Counted from the first letter of the stretch, positions 26,285 to 35,786 are shown. The stretch: 64,000 bases of DNA from Hormoscilla sp. GUM202 (GCA_005518205.2 RFFC02000008.1:30525-94524), one strand, 5' to 3'. A program made the numbers and translations. Notes: generated from the sequence alone by a model not told the origin.

Positions 26285-27565
26285 TCAGGGCACCCGATAG
26301 CTTAAGTGTTGATATAGAGTGAAGCGATCGCACAAGGCAGCTACCCGACGCCGACAGTCTTGTTGGACGGTATCATCCTCTGGAGAAGTCAGGCGATCGG
26401 CAATAATATTAGCGATTTGAGTGAATTCCCCTGTGCCCATGCCCCTTGTGGTCATTGCTGGCGATCCCAGCCGCAAACCACTGGTGACAAAGGGGGATTC
26501 TGGATCGAAGGGCACTGTGTTCTTGTTGGCAGTAATATTAATATCACCGAGGATCTGGTCGGCTTGCTTGCCAGTCATGCCGATCGATCGCAGGTCCACG
26601 AGTAATAAATGGTTATCTGTGCCACCAGAGACTATCTTCAGACCCCGCTGCTGTAACTGCTGCGCTAAGGCTTGGGCATTGGCAATCACTTGAGCCGAAT
26701 AGTGCTTAAATTCAGGCTGCAAGGCTTCGCCAAAGGCAACGGCTTTAGCAGCAATTACATGTTCTAAGGGACCGCCTTGAGTACCGGGGAATACAGCTTT
26801 ATTGAACTTTTTGCCCAGTTCGGGATCGTTGGTCATGATTAAACCACCCCTGGGACCGCGTAGGGTCTTGTGAGTGGTTGTAGTCACCACATGACAGTAG
26901 GGAAGGGGGTTGGGGTGATGACCAGTGGCAACCAAACCGGCGATGTGGGCAATGTCTGCCAGCAGGTAAGCACCAATTTCATCAGCGATCGCCCGGAATT
27001 TCTCAAACTCGATCGTCCGAGAATAAGCTGAATAACCGCAAATTATCAGTTTAGGACGATGCTGAAGCGCCAGGTCCCGCACCTGGTCGTAGTCCAGCAC
27101 CTCTGTGGAGGCACTCACCCCATAATGACAGACCTTAAACCACTTACCCGAAACGTTCACGGGGGAACCATGAGTCAAATGACCTCCGTGAGACAGATCC
27201 ATACCCATAATCTTATCGCCAGGCTCCAGCAGAGCTAGGAACACCGCCAAATTAGCCTGAGCGCCTGAGTGGGGTTGGACATTAGCACAACCTGCACCAA
27301 ATAGCTGTTTAACCCGGTCAATGGCCAGTTGTTCCACCTTATCGATAAATTCACAGCCGCCGTAATAGCGTTTTTTCGGCAACCCTTCGGCATACTTGTT
27401 GGTCAGAACCGAGCCTTGAGCGGCCAACACCGCTGGTGAGGTAAAATTTTCACTGGCTATCAGTTCCAGGTGCTCCCGTTGACGCTGTATTTCGGACTGG
27501 ATGATTTCAGCCACAACCGGATCTGTTTTAGCCAATTCGTCTATATTTGTCCGAGTTACTCTCAT
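26285..27565 (-). CDS. glyA: Serine hydroxymethyltransferase
   Basis: From [18 protein letters not shown] (ATG 27565) the enzyme has 426 residues, the normal size. The ATG at 27622 would add 19 residues not usual for the family. It converts serine and tetrahydrofolate to glycine and methylene-tetrahydrofolate. Visible motifs are [11 protein letters not shown], the PLP-lysine block [27 protein letters not shown] and the C-terminal [19 protein letters not shown]. In cyanobacteria it also closes the photorespiratory cycle. Monocistronic as far as seen. Confidence 0.97.
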   Translation of the reverse strand: MRVTRTNIDELAKTDPVVAEIIQSEIQRQREHLELIASENFTSPAVLAAQGSVLTNKYAEGLPKKRYYGGCEFIDKVEQLAIDRVKQLFGAGCANVQPHSGAQANLAVFLALLEPGDKIMGMDLSHGGHLTHGSPVNVSGKWFKVCHYGVSASTEVLDYDQVRDLALQHRPKLIICGYSAYSRTIEFEKFRAIADEIGAYLLADIAHIAGLVATGHHPNPLPYCHVVTTTTHKTLRGPRGGLIMTNDPELGKKFNKAVFPGTQGGPLEHVIAAKAVAFGEALQPEFKHYSAQVIANAQALAQQLQQRGLKIVSGGTDNHLLLVDLRSIGMTGKQADQILGDINITANKNTVPFDPESPFVTSGLRLGSPAMTTRGMGTGEFTQIANIIADRLTSPEDDTVQQDCRRRVAALCDRFTLYQHLSYRVP

Positions 27566-27788
27566 CTGGTTCCCAAATTTGACAACAGTTTCAGGCTCCC
27601 AAGAGGCGATCGCAAGCACCAATGGTCTCCTAAGTCAACCATCATAACTGAAAACTAGGACAATCCGGCGATCTGGATCTAATTACTGGAGTCCGACGTG
27701 CTGGTAGAGTTGCCCAATCCGATCGGTGCTAATATTAAGTTATGTATTGATTAACACTATGCTAAACAACTACCCACTTAAAATGAAG

Positions 27789-27894
27789 GGCGTTGCACAA
27801 CTACGGGATGATAAGGGTTGAAAATTGCCGTTCCCAGGCGGGAGCCAGGGAACGGCAGCCATTGACTGCTATCATCCCAAAAATGTGCAACGCC
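27789..27894. mobile_element. MITE derived from the IS1-like element, 8-bp target duplication
   Basis: This 106-bp unit begins ggcgttgcacaactacggga and ends tcccaaaaatgtgcaacgcc. aaatgaag flanks both sides (27781-27788 and 27895-27902). The interior contains the ccgttcccaggcgggagcc ... agggaacggcag palindrome, so another repeat type has been captured. Confidence 0.9.
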
Positions 27895-27934
27895 AAATGA
27901 AGATATTGGCCTCGCAGAGCTGCTGGAGGTAAGC

Positions 27935-28132
27935 ATGTTAGTTATTTTAATAGACGATCGAATCCTCGCTTACAAAATAGTTTGTCAAGGCTGTTTACTT
28001 GCAGATCGCCAGGGCGAACCCCGCTGGCAGGGCGGTCAGCTGCGTTGCGGTCAAGCCCTTCAGAAACTGGCCCCTCAGCAACCAGAGCAGTATGAATGTC
28101 AAATGGGCTTTCGATTGGCCAAGGTGGAATAG
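27935..28132 (+). CDS. Small conserved-looking cyanobacterial protein
   Basis: The product has 65 residues, with cysteines in CQGC, LRCGQ and YECQMGFR spaced like a small metal-binding or structural protein. The start at 27935 is the first ATG. Compact size, good codon use and position suggest it is real. I recall similar short proteins in cyanobacteria but give no function. Confidence 0.55.
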   Translation: MLVILIDDRILAYKIVCQGCLLADRQGEPRWQGGQLRCGQALQKLAPQQPEQYECQMGFRLAKVE

Positions 28133-28144
28133 CCGCCTGTCGTT

Positions 28145-28211
28145 TACCGATCCACCCACCCATGTCGTTGCCAGATGGCGAACGACAGGGTGGGTGAAGA
28201 GGAAACGACCT
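28145..28211. repeat. Nested palindrome (cacccaccc type)
   Basis: The outer arms gtcgttt (about 28139) and aaacgac (about 28203) enclose cacccacccatgtcgtt and aacgacagggtgggtg. The same inner arms recur at 44890-44942 inside different outer arms, again a hairpin within a hairpin. Confidence 0.75.
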
Positions 28212-28305
28212 CACCATCCCAGACTGAGCAATTATTCCCTCCGCTGCGTTATTGTGGAGTATAGAGGTTAACTAACTGCTGCAACTGCTTGGAGAGGATA
28301 CTACC

Positions 28306-28788
28306 ATGACTTGGCAAGGATCTACAACTGTACGGGACCGAATTTTTGCGGCCCTGCCTTATTTGCTGCCCTTGATCGATGGACTGGGGTTTGGGTTTGA
28401 CCGATTCTTATTTGAGCAGTTTCCGGCTCTGAGAGTAATTTTTCTACCACTGGTGCCCTTGCTGCAAATTTACCGTGGCGTGCCATTTGCAGGGCTGATT
28501 ATTTTCTTTGGCTTATTTTTACTGGTGGTCAGAAATACTGACATCAATTACTTTATTCGTTTGAACACCATGCAGGCGATTCTGATCGACATCGCTTTGA
28601 TTCTCTGTAGTCTGGTTGTACCTTTCTTGGCTAATGTTATTCAGGTGCCTCTGGTGGTAGAAACGCTTTACAATACAATATTTCTGGCGATCTTGATCGC
28701 CTGTGTCTATGCAGTCTCGTCCTCACTCATGGGGCGTGACTCGGAAATGCCGCTCATAACTGAAGCAGCTCGCATGCAAGTCCGTTAG
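28306..28788 (+). CDS. Tic20-family membrane protein
   Basis: The product has 160 residues. Four hydrophobic helices are preceded by RIFAALPYLLPLIDGLGFG, the typical opening of cyanobacterial Tic20/Ycf60 homologues, and by FLPLVPLLQIYRGVPFAGL. In chloroplasts Tic20 belongs to the inner-envelope protein import channel. The role of the bacterial homologues is not settled. A weak ribosome site (ggagaggata) lies upstream of ATG 28306. It is a single gene between the small protein and the convergent hydrolase. Confidence 0.88.
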   Translation: MTWQGSTTVRDRIFAALPYLLPLIDGLGFGFDRFLFEQFPALRVIFLPLVPLLQIYRGVPFAGLIIFFGLFLLVVRNTDINYFIRLNTMQAILIDIALILCSLVVPFLANVIQVPLVVETLYNTIFLAILIACVYAVSSSLMGRDSEMPLITEAARMQVR

Positions 28789-28859
28789 GAACTATTGTTA
28801 TAACCGGCAGCCCTAACAGGGCTTGCCCTGTCGGAGACATCGAGATCCTAGGAGACACC

Positions 28860-29627
28860 TCAGACAACGGGATTTTCCAGGAAGCCGATGCCTTCGATTT
28901 CCACCCGGACCCGATCGCCCACCTGCATGGGCCCCACTCCATCTGGGGTACCAGTCAATACTACATCCCCTGGTAACAGGGACATGATCCTAGAGATGTA
29001 GGAGACGAGAAAATCAGGTAAAAATACCATATCATCAATGGAGACAGATTGTACAGGACTCTCATTGTCGTTGAGGTAGGTTTGCAATCGGGCACCCGGA
29101 CTTAATTCTCTGACGACCCAAGGACCGAGTGGGCAGAAGGTATCAAAACTCTTGGCCCGCGTCCATTGACCGTCCCGCAGCTGTAGATCCCTGGCAGTGA
29201 CATCATTGGCGATCGTGTAGCCCCAAATCTTGGCGCTCGCCTGCTCTGGGGTACAATCTAGACAACGATCGCCGATCACCACAGCCAATTCGCCTTCATA
29301 GTCTACTCGCTGGGATTGAGACGGATAGCGGATAGGACTACCGGCTGAGATGATTGTGGTGGATGGCTTGAGAAATAACAAGGGATCCTTTGGTACAGGG
29401 GTTCCCATCTCCGCTGCATGTTGGGCATAATTTTTCCCCACCGCCACAATCTTAGAAGGGGCGCAGGGGGCGAGAACCTGGTACTGTTCGTACTCTAGGG
29501 ACAGATTAGTCGGTTGACCTTGCAACCACGGGGGAGCATCCAGTACCTGCACCTGTCGGTTCAGTTGCAGTAACCCGTAGTAAATCTGTCCCTCTGTCGT
29601 TTGCACTCGGACGTAGCGTTGCGCCAT
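28860..29627 (-). CDS. Fumarylacetoacetate hydrolase family protein
   Basis: From MAQRYVRVQT (ATG 29627, preceded by ttgagg) the protein has 255 residues. The FAH-fold catalytic domain shows IVAVGKNYAQHAAEMG, DYEGELAVVIGDR (metal-binding acidic cluster), YTIANDVTARDLQ and VVLTGTPDGVGPMQVGD. The family includes 2-hydroxyhepta-2,4-diene-dioate isomerases, acylpyruvases and oxaloacetate decarboxylases. Which of these it is cannot be told. The longer frame from 29669 adds an unconserved stretch. Confidence 0.9.
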   Translation of the reverse strand: MAQRYVRVQTTEGQIYYGLLQLNRQVQVLDAPPWLQGQPTNLSLEYEQYQVLAPCAPSKIVAVGKNYAQHAAEMGTPVPKDPLLFLKPSTTIISAGSPIRYPSQSQRVDYEGELAVVIGDRCLDCTPEQASAKIWGYTIANDVTARDLQLRDGQWTRAKSFDTFCPLGPWVVRELSPGARLQTYLNDNESPVQSVSIDDMVFLPDFLVSYISRIMSLLPGDVVLTGTPDGVGPMQVGDRVRVEIEGIGFLENPVV

Positions 29628-29683
29628 AACCTCAATTCCTAAAGACTCTATAATCTTGATTTTTCCCAACCATCACCGGTGGC

Positions 29684-29778
29684 GGCGTACCCTGGTCGCT
29701 CGATGTCCCCCCACCAGGGGACGCGCTAATCGCACCCCCAGAGGGGGGACATCGTACTCGCATTACCCAGGGGACGCC
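29684..29778. repeat. Nested palindrome upstream of the hydrolase gene
   Basis: The outer arms ggcgtaccctgg and ccaggggacgcc enclose gatgtcccccc and ggggggacatc, with the core gcgctaatcgcacc and the spacer gtactcgcattac. It has the same architecture as the unit at 12354-12483. Confidence 0.8.
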
Positions 29779-29848
29779 AGGTAGTCATCAAGGGGTCGGG
29801 CAAAAATATATTTTCGTGATTTTAGCCAGAATATTCTAGCTTTGATAA

Positions 29849-29967
29849 TAGACCTCTTGCATAAGTCAATTTTTCTGTAGGGGCAAAGCATTTGGACCTA
29901 ATTTTATAGACAAATATATAAAGTTATTCAAATGCTTTGCCCGCTCGTTATTTTTGCAAGAGGTCTA
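29849..29967. mobile_element. 119-bp MITE-like element upstream of rpsF
   Basis: tagacctcttgcataa and caaagcatttg on the left are complemented by caaatgctttgcc and ttttgcaagaggtcta on the right. The non-coding hairpin ends 93 bp before the rpsF start, so it may carry part of that gene's promoter region or insulate it. Confidence 0.8.
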
Positions 29968-30060
29968 ATATACAATAGTAAGTCCTTGCTTGTGCAACAA
30001 AAGTCACCGGATACCGCCGGAGCAGAAGCCGTCTAGTCCAGAAGGAGAATTCACCCATCC

Positions 30061-30390
30061 ATGAAACGTTACGTTTACGAAACAATGTACATCCTGCGTC
30101 CTGATTTGGGCGAGGAATTGACCGAGCGGGCGATCGAGAAGTATCAAACCCTGCTGCGTGATATGGGAGCGGAAATCCTGGAAACCCAGCACCGGGGTAA
30201 GCGCCGTCTCGCCTATGAGATTAAAAAACAACGAGAGGGTGTCTATATCCAAATGAATTACCAGGCCGATGGAAGCGCGATCGCCTTTCTAGAGCGTTCT
30301 ATGCGCCTCAGTTCCGATGTGATTCGCTATCTTACCATTAAGCAGGAGGTGAAGGACCCAGTGAAGACGCCACAACCTGCTGAGACCTAA
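30061..30390 (+). CDS. rpsF: 30S ribosomal protein S6
   Basis: The protein has 109 residues. The S6 fold is evident from [37 protein letters not shown] and [14 protein letters not shown]. An aaggag ribosome site lies about 12 bases before the ATG. S6 binds the central domain of 16S rRNA together with S18. No rpsR follows, as is usual in cyanobacteria where the two are apart. Confidence 0.97.
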   Translation: MKRYVYETMYILRPDLGEELTERAIEKYQTLLRDMGAEILETQHRGKRRLAYEIKKQREGVYIQMNYQADGSAIAFLERSMRLSSDVIRYLTIKQEVKDPVKTPQPAET

Positions 30391-30680
30391 ATTTATGGTT
30401 TTATTTGCAACTCATGTAATTGGATAATAGTTAGTAGTTAGTAGTTATATTAAGATAAAACGCTAACTACTATAAAAGATTATGTTGCATAATCTGATAG
30501 AATTATTGCAAGCACAAAACTTACGCTTCTTGAACTATTCTACCGCACCGGTGGTGAAAAGGCGGGGGAGTTCCCAGGCGGATCTAGGGAAGGAGGCGAA
30601 TTCTAAATTTCCAATTCTAAATTTCCAACTCTAAAACAGCAGTAAAAAAATATAACGCATAAGTTATAGAAGAAAAGGCG
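30391..30680. other. Spacer with simple direct repeats
   Basis: It contains gttagtagttagtagtta (30430-30447) with its complement gctaactact at 30462, and attctaaatttcca repeated three times (30599-30634). No gene was seen. The gttagtag pair could form a weak hairpin after rpsF. Confidence 0.5.
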
Positions 30681-31685
30681 ATGAAGCTATCCAAGAACAA
30701 CTTAGACCAGCGGTTATCTCATTTATACGATGCGATCGTGGTTGGGGGTGGTGCCGGGGGACTGTCAGCTGCGATTTACCTACAGCGATATCGCCTGGAC
30801 TGTTTGGCGATCGAAAAAGGGCGGGGGCGTTCTTTCTGGATGCAGGACTTGAGAAATTACCTGGGTTTGCCTCCAGATACAGCAGGACGTACCATGCTGC
30901 AACAGGGAGAGAAACATTTTCTCTCTCTGGATGGCGATTATCTACGGGGTTATGTCGAAGAAGTCTCAGATGAGGGGGAAAATTTTGCAGTTAAGGTCAA
31001 GATTGGTAAGAAAGATAGCATATATCCAGTATTTCGCTCTAAATACCTGATCGCCGCCAGTGGTATTATAGATCATCTGCCCCAGGTACCAGATATGCAG
31101 AATGTCTATGACTATGCCGGATACAATCTCCATGTCTGCATGATCTGTGACGGTTACGAAATGTCTGATAAGAATTGCGGGTTGTTCGTTGGTTCCGAAA
31201 GCGCGATAAATACAGCTTTTGTCTTGAATTGGTTTACCCCCTACATCACCGTGTTTACTCAGGGGCTGTTTGCAGTCGGTATGGAAATGCGTCAGAAACT
31301 GGCAGAACATGGCTATCCCCTAGTTGAGCAGCCCATCAAACGCTTTTTGGGGCATAATCATGAAATGACCGGGGTAGAACTGGCCGATGGCTCGACAGTT
31401 GAACTGGAAACGGGACTGGTGGCGATGGGTTCTCACTATCACAATGAATATCTCCAGGGGCTGGATCTGGAGTGGCAGGGCAATAACTTGGTTACCGATG
31501 ATATGTGTCGCACTTCCCATCCTCGTTTATTTGCCCTGGGAGACTTAAAAGTAGGTCTGAATCAGGTGTCAATTGCTGTGGCAGATGGTACATTAGCGGC
31601 AACGGCAATTTGGCGAGATCTCCGTCGTGCATCACAGGCACGTCGCTGGGAAGAGAAGATCGAAGACTATGGGGCAGTAAGTTAA
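30681..31685 (+). CDS. Thioredoxin-reductase-like FAD-dependent oxidoreductase
   Basis: The flavoprotein has 334 residues. The FAD-binding motif VVGGGAGGLSAA is at 20-31. A CMICDG redox motif (Cys153, Cys156) matches the active-site dithiol of low-molecular-weight thioredoxin reductases. The C-terminal ALGDLKVGLNQVSIAVADG is the second FAD motif. The pyridine-nucleotide site is unusual (LFVGSESAINTAF instead of GGGDSAxEEA), so the electron donor may not be NADPH in the ordinary way. Cyanobacteria have divergent reductases of this fold. It probably forms an operon with the coiled-coil gene 15 bp downstream. Confidence 0.88.
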   Translation: MKLSKNNLDQRLSHLYDAIVVGGGAGGLSAAIYLQRYRLDCLAIEKGRGRSFWMQDLRNYLGLPPDTAGRTMLQQGEKHFLSLDGDYLRGYVEEVSDEGENFAVKVKIGKKDSIYPVFRSKYLIAASGIIDHLPQVPDMQNVYDYAGYNLHVCMICDGYEMSDKNCGLFVGSESAINTAFVLNWFTPYITVFTQGLFAVGMEMRQKLAEHGYPLVEQPIKRFLGHNHEMTGVELADGSTVELETGLVAMGSHYHNEYLQGLDLEWQGNNLVTDDMCRTSHPRLFALGDLKVGLNQVSIAVADGTLAATAIWRDLRRASQARRWEEKIEDYGAVS

Positions 31686-31700
31686 CGGAGCTATAAAAAA

Positions 31701-32261
31701 GTGCCTACTACTACCGACGATACTACTGTTAATCCCGAACAGCTACAAGCAGAAATGACTCACTTGCGCGAAGAGTTACAGATGCGCGACCAGCTGGTGC
31801 AACAATTGTCTCAAGAGCTTTTCCGGTTGGTTAAAGGCAATGCTAGTTTTATGCCTAATCAATCAGAATCTGAAGGTAATATGGCCCAAATTCAGGCTCT
31901 GCAAGAGCAGCTACGAGGCTTTTCCGAACAGATAGGATTTTATCAAGAGCAAATTGCCTCTCGGGATGCGGAAATTTACCAACTGCGGCATACAGTCCAG
32001 GAATTGACTGATCGTAGTCGGATGTTGGAAATGGCAGTACAGGAATTGCCTCATATCTATCGCCAGAAGTTTGCGGAAAGGATAGAACCGGTGAAAGAAA
32101 GACTGGATATGCTGCAACGGGAAAACCGTCAACTGCATGCAGAATTGCAAAGTGTGAGTTACCGTCTGGCTGTCAAAACCCGCAGCGCGATCGATTTGCC
32201 TTCTTTCCCTCCGTTAGATTCTGACGATGCGGGTATGGCCAGACTGGTAAAGCATGAGTAA
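31701..32261 (+). CDS. Coiled-coil protein
   Basis: The product has 186 residues from a GTG start at 31701, shortly after a cggagc sequence. Residues 12-160 are almost entirely heptad-type helix (LQAEMTHLREELQMRDQLVQ and ALQEQLRGFSEQIGFYQEQI). The C-terminus is short and non-helical. It follows the oxidoreductase by 15 bp and is probably co-transcribed with it. I do not recognise a family name and assign no function. Confidence 0.75.
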   Translation: MPTTTDDTTVNPEQLQAEMTHLREELQMRDQLVQQLSQELFRLVKGNASFMPNQSESEGNMAQIQALQEQLRGFSEQIGFYQEQIASRDAEIYQLRHTVQELTDRSRMLEMAVQELPHIYRQKFAERIEPVKERLDMLQRENRQLHAELQSVSYRLAVKTRSAIDLPSFPPLDSDDAGMARLVKHE

Positions 32262-32631
32262 ATATTCAGATATTAGCAATCGGCATATAGCAGTAAGCCG
32301 ATCGCATCAGGCTTACTGCTTACCGGATGCGATCGGTCCAATCGATTCGCGCAGCGGAGGGGGCCCGGAGCGTGCGCACGCTGCGCGATCGGAAGTCAAA
32401 TGTAGCTAATAATAGGATATGATGGTCTTAGAGGATGTTTGTAAACACGTAGAGGTAAGAAATGTTTCAGGCTAGTCTGCGTAGCATGAGTCGAATCATA
32501 GCTATGTAGATAATAGGATCTCATGGGTGTCAAGTGACATCGCCCAGAGATATCGAAGGTAGTGCTTAAGGCGCGTCCCCTCTGGGGGATATCGAAGGAG
32601 CAAAAAGCGGGTAGCCGGGGAGCCAGACCCC
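32262..32631. other. Repeats and an IS5 end fragment
   Basis: No gene was seen. Near 32349-32372 gcagcggagggggcccggag is a copy of the repeat inserted in the transposase at 22067. At 32433-32512 gaggatgtttgtaaac is followed by catgagtcgaatcatagcta, the two ends of an IS5-type element brought together (compare 33475-33510). From 32535 to 32600 there are gatatcgaagg-type repeats. Confidence 0.55.
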
Positions 32632-32902
32632 ACGGAAGATCGAGAAAAAAAGAAAGAATTAGAAAATTTAAAAAAACCAGAAGAGCGAGTTATTGATTTA
32701 AGATTTTTTGAGGAAACCGGGTTTTGCTTAAATGCATATGTCCCTTATGCATGGCAAGAACACGGTTGTCCAGGTAAAAAGTCAAAACAGTAGACGATGT
32801 CTGAGGATTTTTGAACCGCAATAATTTTCAGAGAGCCTTACTTATTTGAGTGTCAGATAAATAGTGAGGTAGTCAGAGCATGCATAGATTATTTTTGCTC
32901 TA

Positions 32903-33056
32903 AGTAGTTGTGCAAAATTATTTTTATATTTTTGGGTCAGCCGCGAACGATCGAGAAAATCATAGCTGAAAACCTTATCACATAAGCGTTTCAGGAATTA
33001 AAATGCCCTGAGATTTACTCGCTCGATAAATATAAAAATAATTTTGCCTATGTACT
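32903..33056. mobile_element. 154-bp MITE with IS630 termini, TA duplication
   Basis: It begins agtagttgtgcaaaattatt and ends ataattttgcctatgtact, matching the termini of the IS630 element at 58675-59856 (agtagttggacaaaatt). TA flanks both sides (32901-32902 and 33057-33058). It is non-coding and sits inside the IS630 relic. Confidence 0.85.
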
Positions 33057-33250
33057 TATGGCTGGCGCCACGCTGCGCGATCGGAAAAAAAACAGGTGAT
33101 GGATAATGCGTCTATCGAGTAAGGCAGTAAATAATAAACAATAAAACTGGAAAAAATCCTTGACAATATTCTATTTGCCCGCCGATTCTCCCGATCGCGC
33201 AGGCGTAGCCGTGTGGCGCCAGCCATGGAAAATATAATTTAAATTTTGCT
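33057..33250. repeat. ggctggcgccacgctgcgcgatcgg repeats
   Basis: ggctggcgccacgctgcgcg (33060) and its near complement cgatcgcgcaggcgtagccg-tgtggcgccagcc (33193-33225) face each other about 110 bp apart. Related ggctacgccacgctgcgcga copies occur at 57314, 57371 and 57627. Confidence 0.65.
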
Positions 33251-33468
33251 GATTAAATCTTCGTGGCTAAATATTGATGCCGAGTTGGAAAAGTTTAGTT
33301 ACAGCGGTGGAAGATGTGCTGAGAGACGTTGGAGAAAAATCTCAAATTAATTTTGCCTAACTATTTACTATATTTTATGACCTTTACTGCTGCACAGGGG
33401 ACCGAGACACAGACCTTCGCCGTCGAAGTAGATGAGAGGCTGTTTGAAAAGTTTATGAAGGTATAAAA

Positions 33469-33970
33469 TTAAGCCAAGCGCCGCGCCATGAGTCGAATCA
33501 TAGCAATATAAACCATAATTTCTGAAGTTTCAGGCAGATGTTCATAGTCTTTGCTCAGTCTACGGCACCAATTGAGCCAGCCAAAAGTGCGTTCAACAAC
33601 GAGCGCGTTTTTTCTATGTAAACGAGCGTGTATAGCTAGCCAGATGCCATTGAGGCGCCAATTGCGCTAGTTAAGTGTAAACCGTTTGCCAAGCGGGAAA
33701 ATATCCTGGCAAATCTAGCCATTTACATCCTTGAATAACCATGTAGAAAATAGCATTGAGGATGGACCACATACAGACTTGGAGGGGCAGTATCACTTGC
33801 CTTGTCTGGCGGGTTTTCGCCGTCCGGGAGACATCAGAATGCGTGATAATATTTTAGATCGCGCTATGTCAAGTGATACCGGGACGACCTCCCGGTTTAG
33901 CCGGTGGAATCAGCGGTTCAATAAATTCATACTGGTCAAGGGTTAGATTACTGGAGTATGCTTTAGTCAT
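33469..33970 (-). pseudogene. IS5-family transposase, internally deleted
   Basis: The N-terminus reads TKAYSSNLTLDQYEFIEPLI and PPAKPGGRPG. After an inserted palindromic stretch it continues LNAIFYMVIQGCKWR. The C-terminus reads [20 protein letters not shown] and [16 protein letters not shown]. The middle of the DDE domain is missing, joined near [13 protein letters not shown]. It is non-functional. Confidence 0.8.
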
Positions 33971-33989
33971 TGTTCACATGATTAAACTA

Positions 33990-34491
33990 AGCCAAGAAGT
34001 CACCTTCCCGACTCGTCTTCAGAACCGGACGTGAGACTTTCACCTCATCCGGCTCCTCAGCTTCGTCATTCCTGTCATGAATACGACCCTTGCTACCATC
34101 TCTGGCAGACTTGTAGTCGTGGCAATATTGCTCTGTCCTGGGAGTCGCACGAGAGCATGCGCTGCTTGCATGTGCTCGCTTTTTATGAGTTTTCGCCTTA
34201 GTTAAGAGCAAGTTGTGATTATCATTCTCACTTTAACAAGCAGCTTGACAACCAGACTTGCATCACATTTTTACTCAGTCTTTAGCAACTGTTTTTGACC
34301 ACACCCCTGATTGCGGCCTGTTACCAGCTTCACTCTTTGGAGTTCCGAGTCCAATCGGTGTGGTCAGGTTGGGAGTCACTGTATCTCCTACAGGACGGGA
34401 CTTGCACCCGCATCCAAGGGTCAGTTAGGAAGTTTCCCGGGTGTTCCCGGACGTTTTCCTCCCAGGCTATGGATTTGGGAACGAATCGCAC
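33990..34491 (-). ncRNA. Group II intron remnant without intact ORF
   Basis: On the minus strand the unit begins gtgcgattcg at 34491 (the GUGYG start of group II introns). It contains a domain I-like part with gggtgcaagtcccg. Near the end it carries domain V at 34022-34055: gagccggatgaggtgaaagt ctcacgtccggttc, a near-perfect hairpin. A short coding relic (YCHDYKSARDGSKG) recalls the HNH end of the intron-encoded protein. The reverse transcriptase is lost. The 3' end is placed only approximately. Confidence 0.75.
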
Positions 34492-34510
34492 TCGTGTTTC
34501 CAAACATCCT

Positions 34511-35777
34511 GGGAGCATCCCACTTTTTTACTAAGTACTTGTACTTAGTAAAAAAGCGCCATTAAGATAAGCACAGCGTAAGCGAAGTATTTGGTTAACT
34601 GACGAACGAAGCCATTGTGCCCCAGAGAGCTTGAGACGAGAGGCAATGCGTTTGACCGTAGAGGAAACCTCTCCAGAACCAATCGGAATACCCAAAGATT
34701 GATAAATGTCGTAGTTGACAATCCTAGATTGATGTTTAGTTAAATAAGTGCGCAAGTTCTGTACTTGCGTTCCTTTACAAGTAGCTAACAACTCTAAGGC
34801 TTCATCAATAAAGCCTCGCCACAGAGATGATTTTATTTGCCTCAAACGCTTCTTGTCACCGCCAATTTTATAGATATTCTCTACCAAATGATACCAATCA
34901 AGAACTTCACGTTTGCCATGAGCTGGCAGTAATTGGGCCATAATGTTCCAAATGCCATCATGACCATCTCCCAAACAAGTAACCTAAGCTGTGAAGGGCT
35001 GTTTCTTAACCCACTCCACGAGGGCAACATTATCCTGAAAGTAAGCTCCACACACCTCCCCATGTAGGCTGACCGTTTTGTAATCTCGCCACTCACATGG
35101 TCCGGGACCGACTTCAGAAAAATCGGTTCTTAAACGTACTTTGCCACCATCGACGCTCATCAAGCGGAAGGTTGACAGCTCTGACCAACAGGCAAATTCA
35201 CTTCCTTGCACACGCTACGCTATCGATGTAAGCTGCTGTGTCCCACTTTGATACCGGTCAGCAGCTCTATGTCTGTTTCGGCTTGTTGATATGATTCATT
35301 TGCACTCAATACCCAGCAACACTTGGACTATACTGGACTGATTTGTGTGCTTTTCTTTAAGCCCAGTTTTTTGGCCTGTTTGCTGTTTACTGTCACCGTT
35401 CCTACGCAGGTTTTGACTTGCCGCTTGCGACCCGGTTTCTCCGGCTCCCCATCAGCAAAAAAAAATTTTCTATTTCGGGCCCAACTGTCTTAAGTAAATG
35501 CTCTCGGACTGCCAATTCTCGGCTTTCAAAGTCTTGAAGATGCTCTTTGGGCGTGTCTGCATAGAGGAGTTTTGATAATTCTTTGAGATAGTATTTAAGT
35601 TTTTGATTTTCTTTTGGGGTCATGTAACCTGCTCCTTTTTGATATTTTTTCTATATTACCAGAATAATTACCCTGCAAGGACTGAGCGCCGCCATCTCCC
35701 AACGGAAGGAAATTTGCACAAATGTATAGGAAACCACTTCTGAGTATTTATACTCAGCGGAAAACTGGGATGCTCCC
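34511..35777 (-). mobile_element. Second ISKra4-type element, 8-bp target duplication
   Basis: The ends gggagcatcccac and (complement of the right end) gggagcatcccagtttt are inverted repeats. aacatcct flanks both sides (34503-34510 and 35778-35785), and this 8-mer is part of the IS5 terminus it hit. The transposase is decayed. Confidence 0.85.
34531..35623 (-). pseudogene. ISKra4-family transposase, multiply broken
   Basis: The N-terminal piece (NQKLKYYLKELSKLLYAD) runs 35623-35402. A central piece with LMSVDGGKVRLRTDFSEVG ends at a stop near 34981. The C-terminal piece has GDGHDGIWNIMAQLL, EVLDWYHLVENIYK, GSGEVSSTVKRIASRLK and the complete ending LRLRCAYLNGAF. Several frameshifts and stops make it inactive. 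It is a diverged relative of the copy at 22082. Confidence 0.85.
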
Positions 35778-35786
35778 AACATCCTC

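Larger units (their letters stand above)
32632..33372 (+). pseudogene. IS630-family transposase relic
   Basis: Fragments in order read KKKELENLKKPEERVIDLRF then FEETGFCLNAYVPYAWQEHG, then PYLFECQINSEVVRACIDYF, and, beyond a MITE and repeats, LVTAVEDVLRDVGEKSQINF. They match in order the intact IS630 transposase at 58853-59851 (YYLDESGFYLIPCVPYGWQ, INSDVVIACIDAFF, FGEKYVINFV). The element terminus aattttgcctaactatttac follows at 33350-33370. Confidence 0.8.
33436..35786 (-). mobile_element. IS5-family relic carrying a group II intron remnant and an ISKra4 copy
   Basis: One end reads gaggctgtttgaaaag (33436). The complementary end gaggatgtttggaaac is split by the ISKra4 element so that its outer part lies at 35778-35786. 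Between the inner part of that end (34493-34510) and the transposase start (33970) lies the intron remnant. This gives three layers of mobile DNA in one locus. Confidence 0.7.

Noticed and set aside
34295-34565. Plus-strand frames of 79 and 84 codons
   Set aside because: The region is better explained as the minus-strand group II intron 5' part; the frames have no protein features.
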